Below the pieces are notes generated by a model, which worked only from the letters and a program-made list of their open reading frames with translations, searched no databases and had not been told where the DNA came from. The position numbers were made by a program, and so were the translations under genes. From Plazaster borealis (Eukaryota > Echinodermata > Asteroidea > Forcipulatida > Labidiasteridae), in NCBI GenBank assembly GCA_021014325.1, contig CM037461.1, positions 2,443,501 through 2,507,500 on the forward strand: DNA of 64,000 nucleotides. Reading direction: 5' to 3'. How positions within the stretch are numbered: position 1 is the stretch's first letter; the number at the start of each line of letters is the position of its first letter. Positions 10,280 to 25,200 of this stretch are shown here, piece by piece.

Positions 10280-13200
10280 GTTTGCTTTGAATCCCCCCAC
10301 TGCCCCAAACTTCCTCACCCCCCCACCCCCCTCTCTGGAACTTCCAACCAACCTTCATCCATTCACAATTGTACTCATACAAACAATTCAAAAACAATTC
10401 AAAACCATGGTTTGGTAAGTAAACAACGGACTGCAATCTTGCAGGTATTGAAAATGAAAAGGGCGGTCGGGTTGGCATAGTGGTATCTTTCCTTGCCTAC
10501 TACCTCTAGGACCCCGGTTCGAATCCCACCGGGGGCACTATGTGGATCAGGTTTTTGGTTCCTACCTGATTGTGTGGGTTTTCCCTGGAGTTACTTAATT
10601 CTCATGGTTTTTTCCTCCCACATCTAAAACTGAAAGTACCTTCTTTGTCTTCTCTCCACAGGGTTAAAGTGATTTTTTTAAAGTTTGCTTTTCTGAGAAT
10701 CCTTGACATCGCGCAGTTTTCACGAAAAGACAATTGTATTGAGCAGTTAATTACTTATAATTAATCCAAAAAAAATAACAGATTTGCCTGATTTAAGATC
10801 TCTACTTTCTTTGTCTGGTAAAATGGCAAAGTTTAATTAGCAAACAGTCTCCGAAACAATGTTTTTTAAAAATAGTTGAACTTCAAACGCGGTTTTCTCC
10901 AAATGTGACGCAGGGGCTGAATGAAGGACTTTTGGGATGCTAGGTGGCAGCAGACTAACCAGGTAAATCCATTGTTCTCGGTAATGTGCGCATGCTCAGA
11001 ACTACGTAAACAATGGAAATTTACCTGGTAAGTCTGCTGCCACCTAGCGTTCCAAAGTCTCCGATTGTCTCTTCGTGAAAAGGGTGATAAAATGTTCATT
11101 ATCTTGATTATTATTTACTATTACTATTAAAGGCACTGGACATGTTTGGTAATTACTCAAAATATATATTAGCATAAAAACTTGGTAACGAGCAACAGGA
11201 AGCTGTTGATAGTATAAAACATTGTAGGAAACGACTCCCTCTGAAGTAACGTAGTTTTTGAGAAAGAGGTTTTTTCTCACTAAAATATTTGAATCTGAAA
11301 AAGACTTCAGGCCTGAAGCCTTTTTCAGGCATCTGAAAGCACACAAATTTGTACAACAAGGGTGTTTTTTCTTTCATTACTTTCTTGCAACTTCGATGAC
11401 CAATTAAGCCCAAATTTTCACAGGCTTGTTATTTTATGCATATGTTGGGATACACCAAGTGAGAATACTAGTTTTTGACAATTACCAAACGTGTCCAGTG
11501 CCTTTAAGTCTTTGTACTTTCTCTCTCCAGAGTAAACTTCCAGGAGAAACTTTTTGCCGTCCAGGAGTTCATGAAGGACCACAACCTGAAACTCAACCTT
11601 CAACGCCGAGTTGTGAAGTACCTTGGCCTGGTCTTCAGAAGGCACAGGTAATTCTTGTTGTCCTTGTTGTTTGGCCCAAGTTCATAGCTCTGCTGAAGTA
11701 GGAAATATTGCTTAACCCTTTAGAGACCATAGCAACCGGAAACGGCTTGTACCAAAAAGCGCAAAGCGGCCGCAAACGGCTGCAAAACTGACCTACTTCC
11801 ACTCAAACAAAAAGGTCAAAGTAAAGATGATGGCCTGAAATTACATTTTCCAATGTTTCCAATGTTAACGTAGTATCTATGTTTCTAAAACAAAACCAAA
11901 TTTCTGGTTTGGATCCTTTTTTTTTCAGACACTCTTACGAGAAAAAAATAGTTTAAGAAAATAAATGGTGATGATTATACAGAAATTAATGGTCTCTAAA
12001 AGGTTAAACATTGTTATGCTAATGAGCAGGATACCAGTCACATATGGAACATGTGAAATGGTGTTTTGGCTGTTTACCTTAACATTTTGGTAAGCTTAAT
12101 TTTGTTGTGCTTAGCTACTTTTCTGCTTCAGCATCTCTATGAAAGTAAAAACTCGGCACTTACGGTAGCAGAGCAAATCCACACTTAAAGATAGAGTCAT
12201 AGATTGGCTCTTGTTAACGTAATGCTGAATTTTAGTTCATGAAACCCTTGACAAGTGCAAACTTGTCTGCGTGACTGAAGGCTGGGGTCGATTTCACAAA
12301 ACTCTCCCTAACTTAGGACTAGTCCTAGGTAATGCTAAGAGATAGGACTAATCTTAAGTACTGGTCACCTACCGTTCTAACTTTCTTGACCTTTCAAAGC
12401 CATTGTCAGTGTTCTGTGGATAATGGTGGCCATCGTAACTATCAAAGCTTAGGAATGCTTGTTTGTATTTCACTACTCCTCACTGACTTATCTAAGACTG
12501 GCTTATTGCAACAGGCTTAACAACTGACTAAGCTAAGACCGTCTCAGGCAGATCATCTTTCTAGCATTTTTCACTCCACTGCAGGAGGAAAGCCTCCTCA
12601 CCAATTCTCCATTTCACTCTATCCTGCGCTGTCTGTTGCTACGCAATGCCCCTATATGTACTTAGTTCATCTCTCCATCTTCTGTTTCGTCTCCCTCTTT
12701 TTGTTGTTCGGTTTCTTGGAGTCCAGTTGGTTGTTTTGCATGCCCACCTGTTGTCATACCTCCTTGCTAGGTGACCTGCCCCTATAATGTACTTAGTTCA
12801 TCTCTCCGTCTTCTGTTTTGTCTGCCTCTTTTTCTTGTTCGGTTTCTTGGAGTCCAGTTGGTTGTTTTGCATGCCCACCTGTTGTCATACCTCCTTGCTA
12901 GGTGACCTGCCCCTATAATGTACTTAGTTCATCTCTCCGTCTTCTGTTTTGTCCAGTTGGTTGTTTTGCATGCCCACCTGTTGTCATACCTCCTTGCTAG
13001 GTGACCTGCCCCTATAATGTACTTAGTTCATCTCTCCGTCTTCTGTTTTGTCTGCCTCTTTTTCTTGTTCGGTTTCTTGGAGTCCAGTTGGTTGTTTTGC
13101 ATGCCCACCTGTTGTCATACCTCCTTGCTAGGTGACCTGCCCCTATAATGTACTTAGTTCAACTCTCCGTCTTCTATTTTGTCTCCCTCTTTTTCTTGTT

Positions 13201-16200
13201 CGGTTTCTTGGAGTCAAGTTGGTTGTTTTGCATGCCCACCTGTTGTCATACCTCCTTGCTAGGTGACCTGCCCATCTCCACTTCTTCGATTTAATGGTCT
13301 TAATAATATCCTGCACTTTTGATTTCTTTCTAAGGTCCTCATTTGTCACCCTGTCCTTCTTTGTTACTCCTATCATTATTCTGAATGAATGAATGAACTT
13401 AAATATTTTCCTTCTTGGTCTTTTTTTCTCTCTTTTTATCAACCCCTGCTCTACACAATCATTTTTTTTTTTTTTTGCTCATTTTTGTATTTTTGTTGTC
13501 TGCTTGTTTGTCTGTCTTTCTGTCCTGTAAGGCATCCCTCCTCAAGCTCTGCTTTTCGGGATTTGCCCCCATATCACTTCCTCTTTAAGTTCTTGTGTAT
13601 TATATGGCCATTTTGTATGCCTCTATGTTAGTTTACTTAATATAATTGTCTATTTCCTGCATGCACTTCTGTATTTTTTTCTTTCTGTGATATGGAAATA
13701 AATGTTATATGAATGAATGAATGAATTCTTTCCATAGCCCTCTCTGTCACACTTAGTTATAGCTGACTATAACTGATGGTCTTAGACCGCTAGCTTAGAT
13801 CGCTTTATTGCAATCCACCCCAGAGTAACGTATTATTTGTTTGGAATGCAGGGGTGAAGTCATACCAGGTGGAGAGCGTCTGATGCATGACATGCCGATT
13901 CAGCTGCAGCAGGAGATAGCTTATGAAGATGCACAAGAAACCCTTGGGCAGGTATGAAGACAGTTCTAATCAGCCTCGCTACCATGGGCAGCGCACCGTA
14001 TCGATACCTATCGTCACTAACCCCTGGTAGGGATGGACTGAAAAACAGCGCTGATTGGCTACCAAAAGTGACTACTTTGCGTGCACACTTGTTAAAAATT
14101 TACGAGCGCTTTTAGGACGCTTAGTACGCGCGTGTCAAAATGCAAGTATTTTGACGCGATTTCATTTCAAATGAATCATGTTTTTACACGGTCACCCTAA
14201 ACTGCGTACAGTTAGACATTTCACAAGATCAAAGAAGAATGAGAGGGGACCAGTTGCTCTTAAACTTGATACCTCTTTTGTGGGTTACCATATTTGAGTG
14301 GGCGCCACGGCAGCTTGGGGCTGTATACTCCCCAGGGAGCTGAGAAAGATTAAAGGAATGTTATCGGCCCAATGACCAGGGCACTTATGTAAAGCGCATT
14401 GATACGTTATTGTAAAATGCGCCATATAAGAACTAGTTCTTATTATTATTATTATTGAATGGGATCGTCTCAGGTTCCGCTGTTCAAGGACTGTGACGCT
14501 GCCTTCCTCAGGATGCTTGCCTTGAAGACCCACGGTTACCTCTTCACACCCGGCGACATGATCGTGTACGAGGGTGACATGGGGCGGGAGATGTACTTCA
14601 TCCGACGGGGTACCTGTGAGGTAAGTCTCGATAAAATGAGCCAAACGTTTCTCTTTCTATTTTGTAACCCTTTATTAGAGACCATTAATTTCTGCATAAT
14701 AGAGCTTATGCATTGATGTCATCCAGCAGCCATCTTAGAGGTAAACCGACGATGAAACAATTGAAACGCGCAGATTTGTAAGCGCGGCACGCAGGAACGG
14801 CCAATAAACAACCTCTAGGCAAGGGCGCCCTACTCAAATGACGTCATGTGCATAAGGTCTATCATCGCCATACGCCCAGACATGGTTATGTTCTCAATTT
14901 TTTTTTCAACAATTTTTGTCTTGTAAAAGTGTCTGAAAAAAATTACTATAAATCAGAAATTTTGTTGTGTTTTTAGAAACATAGATACTATGTTAATATG
15001 AGAAACATTTGAAAATGTCAATTCAGGTCATGACCCTTAGGCCCGGTTCATACTTCCTGCGAATGATTCCTGCGAAGTGAATTTGACGTCACAGCTCTGT
15101 TTTTGCTGCAAATGTTTCGGAAGAGTTGAGCACAGCTCAAGTCTTCCGAATTGTTTGTTGCGAATTTGTGACGAAAAATTTGCATCCCATTTGCGTTCAC
15201 AGCAAGTATGAACGTGGCTTTACTTTGACCTTTTTAGTTGAGAGGAAGTAGATCAGATCTTGCAGCCGTTTGCGGCCTCTATGGGCATTTTGTTACAAGC
15301 CATTTGTGGCCGCTGTGGTCTCTTAAGGGTTAAATAAGTCAAGTAAAATTGAAAGGCAAATTGAGGAGCTGGGTATAAACCTTGTAAGTTTCGAGCGTAT
15401 CCGAGCATTTTTGGGACCACTTTGGTCCCACATTGCTATAATGCGGAAGGAAACAAACTCGCACACTTTAAGGGTCCCATTGTTCAAATACGCCCAGGAC
15501 TTGCACAATCTATTGACCAATAGCTCCAATGACACTCGCGGCTTCTGTTTGCCACGCTCACCAGTTTGGGAGTCAAGTTGCACTGAAAGATTATGGTAAT
15601 CTTATTAACGCCGCATAACCTAAACTGCGCACTAGACTGTATAACACACACAGGGACATGTAGTAGTAATGTCAAGTATGCATGCACACAAGCAAAAACA
15701 TAGATTGTTCTGCTTAAAGCCCAGTTCATACTTCATCATAAGCGATTGCGAAGCGAGTTTTGATGACGCAATAATCAGTACGCTTCCTGTTGTGTGAGAA
15801 TGTGTGCTTCATGCTTGAGTGGTCAAACAATGTGGGCCACAGCAGTTGCTTATGTCAAAAGAACGTGGGGCTGAAAGGGTTAAGCAGTTTTATGAAATTG
15901 GTCCCAAGTTTGTTCACGTACATAGCCTTTTAAGAGAGAACAATGGTTGGATCGTTGTTTGTTATATTGCCAGTTTTCTCTCATTTTGTTCACCGTTGAT
16001 TTGTTTTCTTAGATTCTCTCCAAGGACATGACGAGAGTGACCAGTACCATCGGGCCAGGTCAGTACTTCGGCGAGGTGGGTCTAATCTTCGGAGATTACC
16101 GCACGGCGACCGTTAGGGCCGCATCCTACTGCGAGCTCCTGATGCTCAAGCGCTCTGACCTGGACGAGGTGTTGCATCACTTCCCGCTAATCGCAAAGTG

Positions 16201-19200
16201 AGTATCGATCGGAAGATCCTTTGAGATTATACGAGGAAAGACGTTAAAAGAAAAGCAAAAAATGCTAACCAAGATTTGTCGGGGAAAGATCTCCTCATCG
16301 GTACTTACCCCTGTTTGATGATTCCTAAGTTTTCCAATCTGATGGTAGACTTCACTTGCAATACCCATACAGTGCTTGAATTGAGAGAAAATCTCCATTA
16401 GACCACAGGTCTTGTGGCTCACAACTTTCACTGGACCAGAAATATTTTTAACAAGACCTAAAATATTGCTTTCTTTTTCATTTTTGCTGGATTTTTAGGG
16501 AGGAGGTTTCAAAATTGAAAAGCTGAAATGTACTCGGTTAGTCAGTCTTAAGATATATGTTACTGGCCCCGTGCTAAAATTACTGGACTGTGGCCAGAGG
16601 TCCAGTTGGTTTTTCAAGCTCAGTACAGGCGCAGTTGTTCAGTTACTGGCCAAATGCTAAAATTACTGGACTGTGGCCAGAGGTCCAGTTGGTATTTCAA
16701 GCTCTGTACATGCGCAGTTGTTGAGTTACTGGCCAAGTAATAAAATTACTGTACTGTGGCCAGTGGTCCAGTGGGTGTTATGTGCCCTGTATATGTGCAG
16801 TTGTTGAGTTACTGGCCAAGTGCTAAGATTACTAGACTTGCCAGTGGTCCAGTTGGTATTTCAAGCTCTGTACATGCCCATTTGTTGAGTTACTGGCCAA
16901 GTGCTGAAACTACTGGACTGTGGCCAGTGGTCCAGTTAGTATTTCAAGCTCTGTAGCGCAGTTGTTGAGTTACTGGCAAAGTGCTGAAATTACTGTACTC
17001 TGGCCAGTGGTCCAGTGGGTATTTCAAGCCCTGTGGGTTACTGGCCAAGTGCTAAAATGTCTGGACTCTGGCCAGTGGTCAAGTGGGTATTTTGAACCCC
17101 TTTAGGTATTTTGATCCCCATGGGTAACTGGCCAAGTGCTAAAATTACTGGACTCTGGCCAGTGGTCAAGTGGGTATTTAAAGCCCTGTGGGTTACTGGC
17201 CAAGTGCTAAAATTACTGGCCAGTTGCCGGTGGGCATTTCAAGCCCTGTGGGTTACTGGCCAAGTACTTAACTGGACTCTGGCGAGTGGTCCAGTGGATA
17301 TTTCAAACCCTGCTGTACAGGCATCTAGATGAACTGGTCGATCCATCACACATAATTAAACCAAGAAGTCTTCTTTGTGGTTTTGCTTTTTACCAGAGGA
17401 GTGTAGTTGTGCCCCCAAAATATTTTAATGCACACTTTAAGATGATTTTACCCCATACCTCAGACTGACAGAAAGCGCTTATTTAGACTGTGCAAGTCTT
17501 GCGCGTATTCGAACATCTGGACCCGTTAAAGTGCGCGAGTTTAATTTCCTTCACGCGTTAAAGGGAAAGTATACGCTTGGTAATCACTCTTAAAATTACT
17601 GGCAATAAATACTTACTTCGTAAGAAGTACAGTAGCTTTCGATAGTATAAAGCATTTTTAGAAACATTTCACTTCGCAGTACTGCAGAGTTTTATTTCCA
17701 AAAATTTGAATCTGAGAAACGTTAATGTAAGATATGTTTCTCAGAGTGTGTATTCCAATGCAGATTATTCTTCCTGCGTGGACATAACCGCTCCGGATTT
17801 TCGGCAATATCTCAAAAACGCGACCACCTTTTGAAATGAAATTTTCACAGGTTAGTTTTATTATACATGTAGGATTAAAACAATCGAATGGTTCCAAAAA
17901 CCAAAGGTATACTTTCACTTTAAAGGAATTGTATACGTTTGGTAATTGGAACCCACTGTTGGTTTCAATCCTATATAGCTGTAGATATATACCATAAAAC
18001 TAACCTGTGAAAATTTCATTTCAAAAGGTGGTTGCGTTTTTGAGATATTGCTGAAAATCTGAAGCGGTTTTACACGCAGGAAGAATAATCTGCAATTGGA
18101 ATACACAATCTGAGAAACGTTACTGCAGTAAGGCTTCTCAGATTCAATTTTGTTGGGATAAAAAATGATTTATTTTTCCATAACCGCAGTACTTCGAAGT
18201 AAAAAGTTTCTGAAAATGCATTATACTATCCAAAGCTGCTGTACTTTTTACCAAGTAAGTTTTTATTGCCATTAATTTTCAGAGTCATTACCAAACAAAT
18301 AGAGACCCTATAAAGCAATGTATGTGGGAACAAAGTGGTCCCAAAAATGTTTGAATTTGCGCGACACTTGCATCGTCTATTACCAATAAAGTCATTCCAT
18401 GTGTTGTTCAGCTGGAGAGGGCAACAGTGTACAATTCAATTGCCTTCACCACACATTGCAGGCTATTATTGCAAACACATCACATTGCTATTTTAAAAAC
18501 CCATTTTAACACTCGGGAGTCGAGTTACATCGGAGCAAAGTGCAGAATGCCAAGTGAGCACAAAGTGTGTGCTATTTAGAGTGTGTAGTTGAAAATGCAT
18601 GCAATAACGTTGGTGACTTTACTCCCGAAATAGACCGAACCATAAAGCACCGCCTACCGTATATAGCAACTTCTGATCAACGGCGCTCATGTGGGACGGA
18701 TACTTGTGTCTCCGCTTCTCGATCATCAAGCCATCGAAACCGCAGCACTTACATCAAATCGCAGCACTTACATCGAATCGCAGCACTTACATCGAATCGC
18801 AGCATTTACATCGAACCGCAGCACTTACATCAAATCGCAGCACTTACATCGAATCGCAGCACTTACATCGAATCGCAGCACTTACATCCAACCGCAGCAC
18901 TTACATCAAATCGCAGCACTTACATCGAATCGCAGCACTTACATCGAATCGCACAATCGAAAAGCAGTATATGTGATGCGATCAAGCTAAATCAGTCGTT
19001 TGTCGGAAATATCAGTATGGAGAAACAAGCCAAAACAGGCCAACGGGTGAATTTTCAACAACAAAAAATTGTAAATTTAAATGCCAAAATATCTTATTTT
19101 ATATTGGCAACTTCCTTCCTGATAAATAACATCAAAAAGGGGTTAAAATTAGCATTGACAGAAAATGTGCCGATGTAGTTTCAATAAACAACTCGACTTC

Positions 19201-22200
19201 AAACCCCCTTTTCTCAGTTTCATTCTCTCGCATCTCTTGGTGTTTCTACTTTCACAGCTTTTCAACCAAAGGTAGTATCAACATGGGGTTTAAACAGTAT
19301 TAAAGCATAGATTATGCTCTTTTCAAATGTAAAGAAAAATGACCTGGGTCGACAAATGACTCATTTTGCTTGATCGCATCACATATGGTTGTATGACTTC
19401 TGAATGGCTAACCCCCAAAACAAAGGTATTGTCAAAATAGGAAGACTGCAAACATAGGGCTAGATAGCTCAGTTGGTAGAGCACAGGCGCATAAACGCGG
19501 AGATCGCAGGTTCAAATCCCGCGCTAGTAAATTTTTCTTTGTTCACCCCCTAAAAAAGTTTAAAACATGTGAGACATTTTGGCGCACAAATTGCGGTTGC
19601 GATTGGCGGTGGAACTTAATGGTTATGTCTATTTCTTATCAGCTTTTGATGACGTCAACTGCTAGATGTCATTAAACTTGTTGCTAATAATGCCTCATCC
19701 AGGAATCCCACCATCCATTTTGGGAATCAAAAGATATGGTATCCATAAAGTCGTCAGTGCTAAAACATCGTACCTCCAAAAAAATACGCTCTGCCCAACA
19801 TGCGCTTTTGAAACTGTTACAATTTTGCAAAAACGTTTTATCTCACACGAAGATGCTCTTGTGCAAAAATGTTGTATCTCGGCTTGTATTTTGTGTGTAC
19901 ATCCGGGCTATTTTAAGCGAGATACAACATTTTCACAATTTCAAACTCCTGCATAACATAAGTTCTATTTTAGGAGATTCAATGTTTTTTCACTGACACG
20001 ACGAAGTGATGCTTACAACAGTATTATAACTCCCAAAATAACATTTCAGATGACCTCTTTTATTCAACTGTGAGGTTATTCTTGTGTGGAACCCCCACAA
20101 ATGTAAGAGGTTTTTTTCCTGAGACATATTTGGAGATATTTTTGACTTGTCCTTCCCCGATCTCCTCAGTGGTTTGCAAGCGACGATTGCTCATCGTGAG
20201 AAGGATCGCAAAGCCAAGCAGCTGGAGTTAGAAGGGTGTGTCTTCTCGATGAATGATGAACGAAGAATTTTTTTTTGAAAACCCACCCGGTGTTCATGTC
20301 CGCTAATCATAGAATCAGACAAGATTTGTTGAATAATGTGTTTTAAACGCGCCGTGGCCGAGCGATTAAGAGCACCTAAGTTGAGCTCAGGTGTTTCTGA
20401 TTGAGCGGAGTATGGGTTCGAGTCCTGGTCATGGCACTTGTGTCCTTGAGTAAGATTCTTTAACCGTAAATGCTATGTCCTTCGGATGGGACATTTAGCC
20501 GTAGGTGCCGTGTACTAGCATTGTTAGTGCACGTCTAAGAACCCAGAACACTTATCATGGAAGAGTAGGGGTTAACCCCGGTGTTTCTGGTTCACATAGC
20601 AAGCACCTTTCTAGAAATGCTTTCAAATTTATGTTCAAGGTACGAACTGGTAAAAACCTTGAAATTTGACTCCAGATTTTAACTGATATCATTATCAATA
20701 TTGACCCTAATCGCCCCCACGGTCTAAAGCAGTGCTTTTCCACGAGGCCAGGCAAGCCAATTCCATCTGTGTACTGCATGATGTCGGGTTTTGATGGATT
20801 TGTGAAAAGGGGGGGGCGTCGATAAGGGTTGACGGCACACATCGCTCGCTTCAACAAATCTTGTCACGATTCTTTCCCGTCCAATGTCCCATGGATTCAT
20901 TGTTACTGTCAGGAATTAATACACAACTCTTTGTTTGAAGCCTGCTGATCATTCTGTGTGGTGTGCTTTTTAAACCGGAGTGCCGGTAAATGTCCTTGTT
21001 TTACAACCTTACGGCAAATGATTCATATCTTGTGAAGAGTAGATTGGCCTGTTCGAAAACCATGATCTCTGCCCCAGGCTTTAAGGCACTGAACACGTTG
21101 GAAATTGTCAAAGACCAGTGTTCTCACTTGGTGTATCCCAACATATGCATAAAATAACAAGCCTGTGAAAATTTGGGCTCAATTGGTCATCGAAGTTGCA
21201 AGAAAATTATGAAAGAAAAAACACCCTTGTTGTACAATGTGTGTGCTTTCAGATAGGAGTAAAAACTTCTTGCAAGAAGTTTTTATTATTTTAGTGAGAA
21301 ATTACCTCTTTCTCAAAAACTACGTTACTTCAGAGGGACTCGTTTCCTACAATGTTTTATACTATCAACAGCTCTCCATTGCTTGTTACCAAGTAAGTTT
21401 TTATGCTAATATTTGTTTTGAGTAATTACCAAACGTGTACGATACCTTTAAGCCTTAAACCTCATTTTGACAGTGGACTAGCCGACCTCTGCCCCCACCA
21501 CCAAACAACACCATTTTGACTTTCAGAGAAAGGAAAAATGAGTGGATATTGAAATCTTGCAAAGCTCTGGAAGTGCCATCCAACTTGTTGAGATCCTGCG
21601 ATAATTTACTGCAGGATGATGACATCATAAACATAAGATGACGACATCATGAGATGATTTATCTCGACATTTTTGTACGGGGATGTTTTGGTTCATAACT
21701 GACTTTTTCAGAGCGAAATTTGAAACATGACGTCATTGGATTTCAACAACTAATGGATCTTTACATTCCAAGGAGGAATTTTTTGTCAGTCAAAAGGTCA
21801 AATTCAAGGACGTTTTGATTGGATATTATCGAGAGGCAGGAATGAATCCAAACATCCCCGTACAAAAAGGTGGAGACCCATTTTTCTCAGAATGATGTCA
21901 TCAGATGTTTTGGATGTTGACAAATTTTGCACTAGAAGGGTATCAAATACAACAGCAATTTACACCATTTTAATGTAAGGTTAGAGATTTTTTCCCCACA
22001 CACATGAGTACTCTATCTATTTGAAAATGAGTACATCATAAAACTGAAATCGTCGTTTCCCGTCCTCTTTAAGTACTCTGTATGCAGATAAGAAGCACGG
22101 ACACACGAATCACCATTGCTTGTTTCGATTGCCGCAATCAAAATAAGCCTAATATCAATGTGTACAAAATTCTTTTTGAGACACAAAATTTTTTTTTTTC

Positions 22201-25200
22201 ACTGAAACGTAACTAAAAATAGAATTATCTGTTGTGAAATAGTTTGTGGCCTGACGTTTCGACCCTTGCAGAGTCTTTCTCGAAGGCTAAAAATTAACTA
22301 CTAGTTACGAAACGTTACTACTGAACTCAACCAAAATTTCACAGATTGATTGTATTGCGGTGGGGTGGGGGGGTTTTGGGGGGGGAGGTTTAAACAAGAA
22401 GGTAGAAATTAATTTACTCTTCCTGAAAACAATGATAAACTTTCCCTATATGGCTCAATGCAATTCAGGCGCTCATGCCATTTTGTTAAAAAATTTGTAT
22501 TACTTTTGCAAAAAGTCATCTAAATTGGTTCAAAACCATTTGTTTGAATCCCGCTCTAGTCAATTTATCTTTGTTCAACCCACAAACAAATTCTGTAAAA
22601 AGTTTTCACTTTTTTGTATGATCATTTTTAGCCCAAAGTTATCATCATGCCCGTGTGAACATGTTTGTGTCTTGCTTTTGAATTTTGGTTCTGTTTGTTT
22701 GTGGATGTACTCTGTTCTGTCGTCATGTTTATGAGTGATAGTCAAAAAAATCCTTGGTGAACCTCTCTAGTAGCGGAAGGCGGTTATCAATGCGCCGGTG
22801 AAACAAAATGTATCCGATTGAACGAAAAATGCTTGTATAACCTTGAACAAGCGTTAACGTGTTTTTTTTTGCAACAAGTTTGAGTTTCACTGCATCCTGG
22901 ATGCCTGAGAAAGGGTACAAGCCTGAAGCCTTTATCAGATTCAAATTTTGGGGTGAAAAATTGCCTCTTTCTCTAAAACTTAATTACTTCATAGGGGGAC
23001 GTTTCAAACAACGTTTAATAACATCAACAGCTGTCCAGTGCTCTTTACAAAGTAATTTTGTATAGTCATTAATTTTTGAGCAATTACCAAAGATATACCC
23101 TCCCTTTAAAGGCACTGTACACATTTGGTAATTACTCAAAATATATATTAGCATAAAAATTGACTTGGCAACGAGCAACAGAGAGCTGTTGATAGTATAA
23201 AACATTGTGAGAAACGATTCCCTCTAAAGTAACGTAGTTTTTGAGAACGAGGTAATTTCTCACTAAAATAATAAAAACTTCTTGCAAGAAGTTTTTACTC
23301 CTATCTGAAAGCACACACATTTGTACAACAAGGGTGTTTTTCTTTCATCATTTTCATGCAACTTCGATGACCAATTGAGCCCAAATTTTCACAGGCTTGT
23401 TATTTTATGCATATGTTGGGATACACCAAGTGAGAACACTGGTCTTCGACAATTACCAAACGTGTTCAGAGCCTTTAAGTGCCAAAGAAAGCTGAACAAA
23501 TTGGACAAAGTTTTGCGCCCAAGGTAGTGTCCACTTCTTTACTTTGTTTTTGCGAAAACAAAGTCACATGCCTGAGTTACGGAGAGTTATTTCACTTGGA
23601 GGCGTTCATGGTTTATCATTATCATCTACATGTACACATACATGGTTATGTTGCAATTGTGAATGTATACATATATTGCTGGTTATATATCTTGGCGTGG
23701 TACCAATTTGAGTTTGAGTAAAACACACAGTGTATGTTCACCATCTCACAAGCACCCAACAGTACCCAGCTCACTCATGGCTAACCCCTATGGCGTACCC
23801 AAGTTAACCCAGCTGGAATGTGCCCAACCTAGTAGTCCAATGTCCCCCCCTTCCTTTATCAGACCAACCCACCACAACAAAAACACCTAGTGTGACCAAA
23901 TGTATTTAGTTTGAGTTTCGTAATTGTTTTGATATAATTCATCAGTGAAAAAGCATTTGTAAAGAACCCTCTGCTGTGATATGTATTTGAATCAACTGCC
24001 CGTAGGAAAGTGTTCGTTTGAGACTGGGGACAAGTTTCAACTGCTATAAAATTAATCGTAAACTAGTGGGAGGTCGCAACCTAACCGCAACGCATGCCCA
24101 CAAGTATGCCAGAACCACCCCGGTCTTGACATGCTTAGTCAGAGTGAATCTTGCCGTGATTTTTAACTCTTTCACGCACCGATCGGTTGCTAGCGATCGG
24201 TTTAAATCCCTTCAGAAAAAAAGTTGTAAAAACAAAAAACAAAGATCGCACGGCCACACAGTTTCAGAGTTAAAAAAGTTCTCTTGAGTGTGCTATTGTG
24301 ACCTGTTTTTTGGGGGTCGACATTTTGTAAAAAAATTAGTACAAAATTTATGTGTCTATATGATCAATTTATCACTAAAATAAATGGTGCATGAAAGGGT
24401 TGACATGCTGCACACTGGCAGAGCAATCCTGACTCCAGAAAAGGGTTTGAATTAAAAATTGACGACTACATGTATAACAAAATTATTGTTGACCTGGGCT
24501 AAGTATCGGCCACAGATGGCCCAACAATGTGTCTTCTTTACAACTATCTTACATAAGTTTGCTATAGGTAGCAGTTGAACTTGCTCTTAGTTTTAATAAG
24601 CAGCCCGGTTATGCATGTCAAAGGTCACATCTGTGTCTAAAAAACCTGACTGAGTTGGTTGGCAAATGCATGGTTTGGTTTGAATTGCCCAGACTCGGCA
24701 CATCTTGGTGGATGGGATTGGTGGAGGTCAGGGAATTCAAATCATAATCACGTGTCACAAGCTTTTACCAAACGTGAGTTTTATTTTTTTGCATGCTGTA
24801 TGACGCCAATCTTGTTTGACAAGTCCGTTGTTTTTCATACTTTTCAATTTATACGAGTATTTATACTGCATCCGTACTCCTCAAAACATTCCACACTTTG
24901 TGTGAAGGACAGTTTGTCAGATTATCAGACGGACTTGTCAATCAAGACAGAGGTCGTCAAGGCAAGTTGATATTTCACACAAGCGCAAATTCAACGTGTA
25001 TTTCTCTCTCGTTGATGAATCAGTCACGTTAATTTTTCTTACCAAAATTGACACTCAAGATTTTTGCGTGTATGTGAAGTCTGAACCTGCCTTTTGGAAA
25101 GTTTGTTCTGCCCGACTAACACTTTGTCCTGAATTTGTTTGTAGGCAATTCAAGGAAGCTGCGAAGGACGAGGAACATCTGAAGGAGTTGCGTCATGCTT

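Larger units (their letters stand above)
12288..13828. mobile_element. Inverted-repeat element interrupted by LINE fragments
   Basis: The left end GGGGTCGATTTCACAAAAC is inverse to the right end ATTGCAATCCACCCC. Inside, TAGGACTAGTCCTAG repeats mark the left part. The middle (about 12560-13740) is LINE-derived. Confidence 0.5.

Noticed and set aside
13389..13631. Hydrophobic plus-strand frame (SFFLSFYQPLLYTIIFFFFC)
   Set aside because: It arises from a T-rich LINE 3' UTR.
18567..19178. 203-codon open frame
   Set aside because: It is produced by the 19-bp minisatellite, which is open in all three frames.
19456..19530. Possible tRNA gene
   Set aside because: The anticodon arm pairs poorly, and the flank matches another genomic copy at 41108-41290, so it is a SINE.
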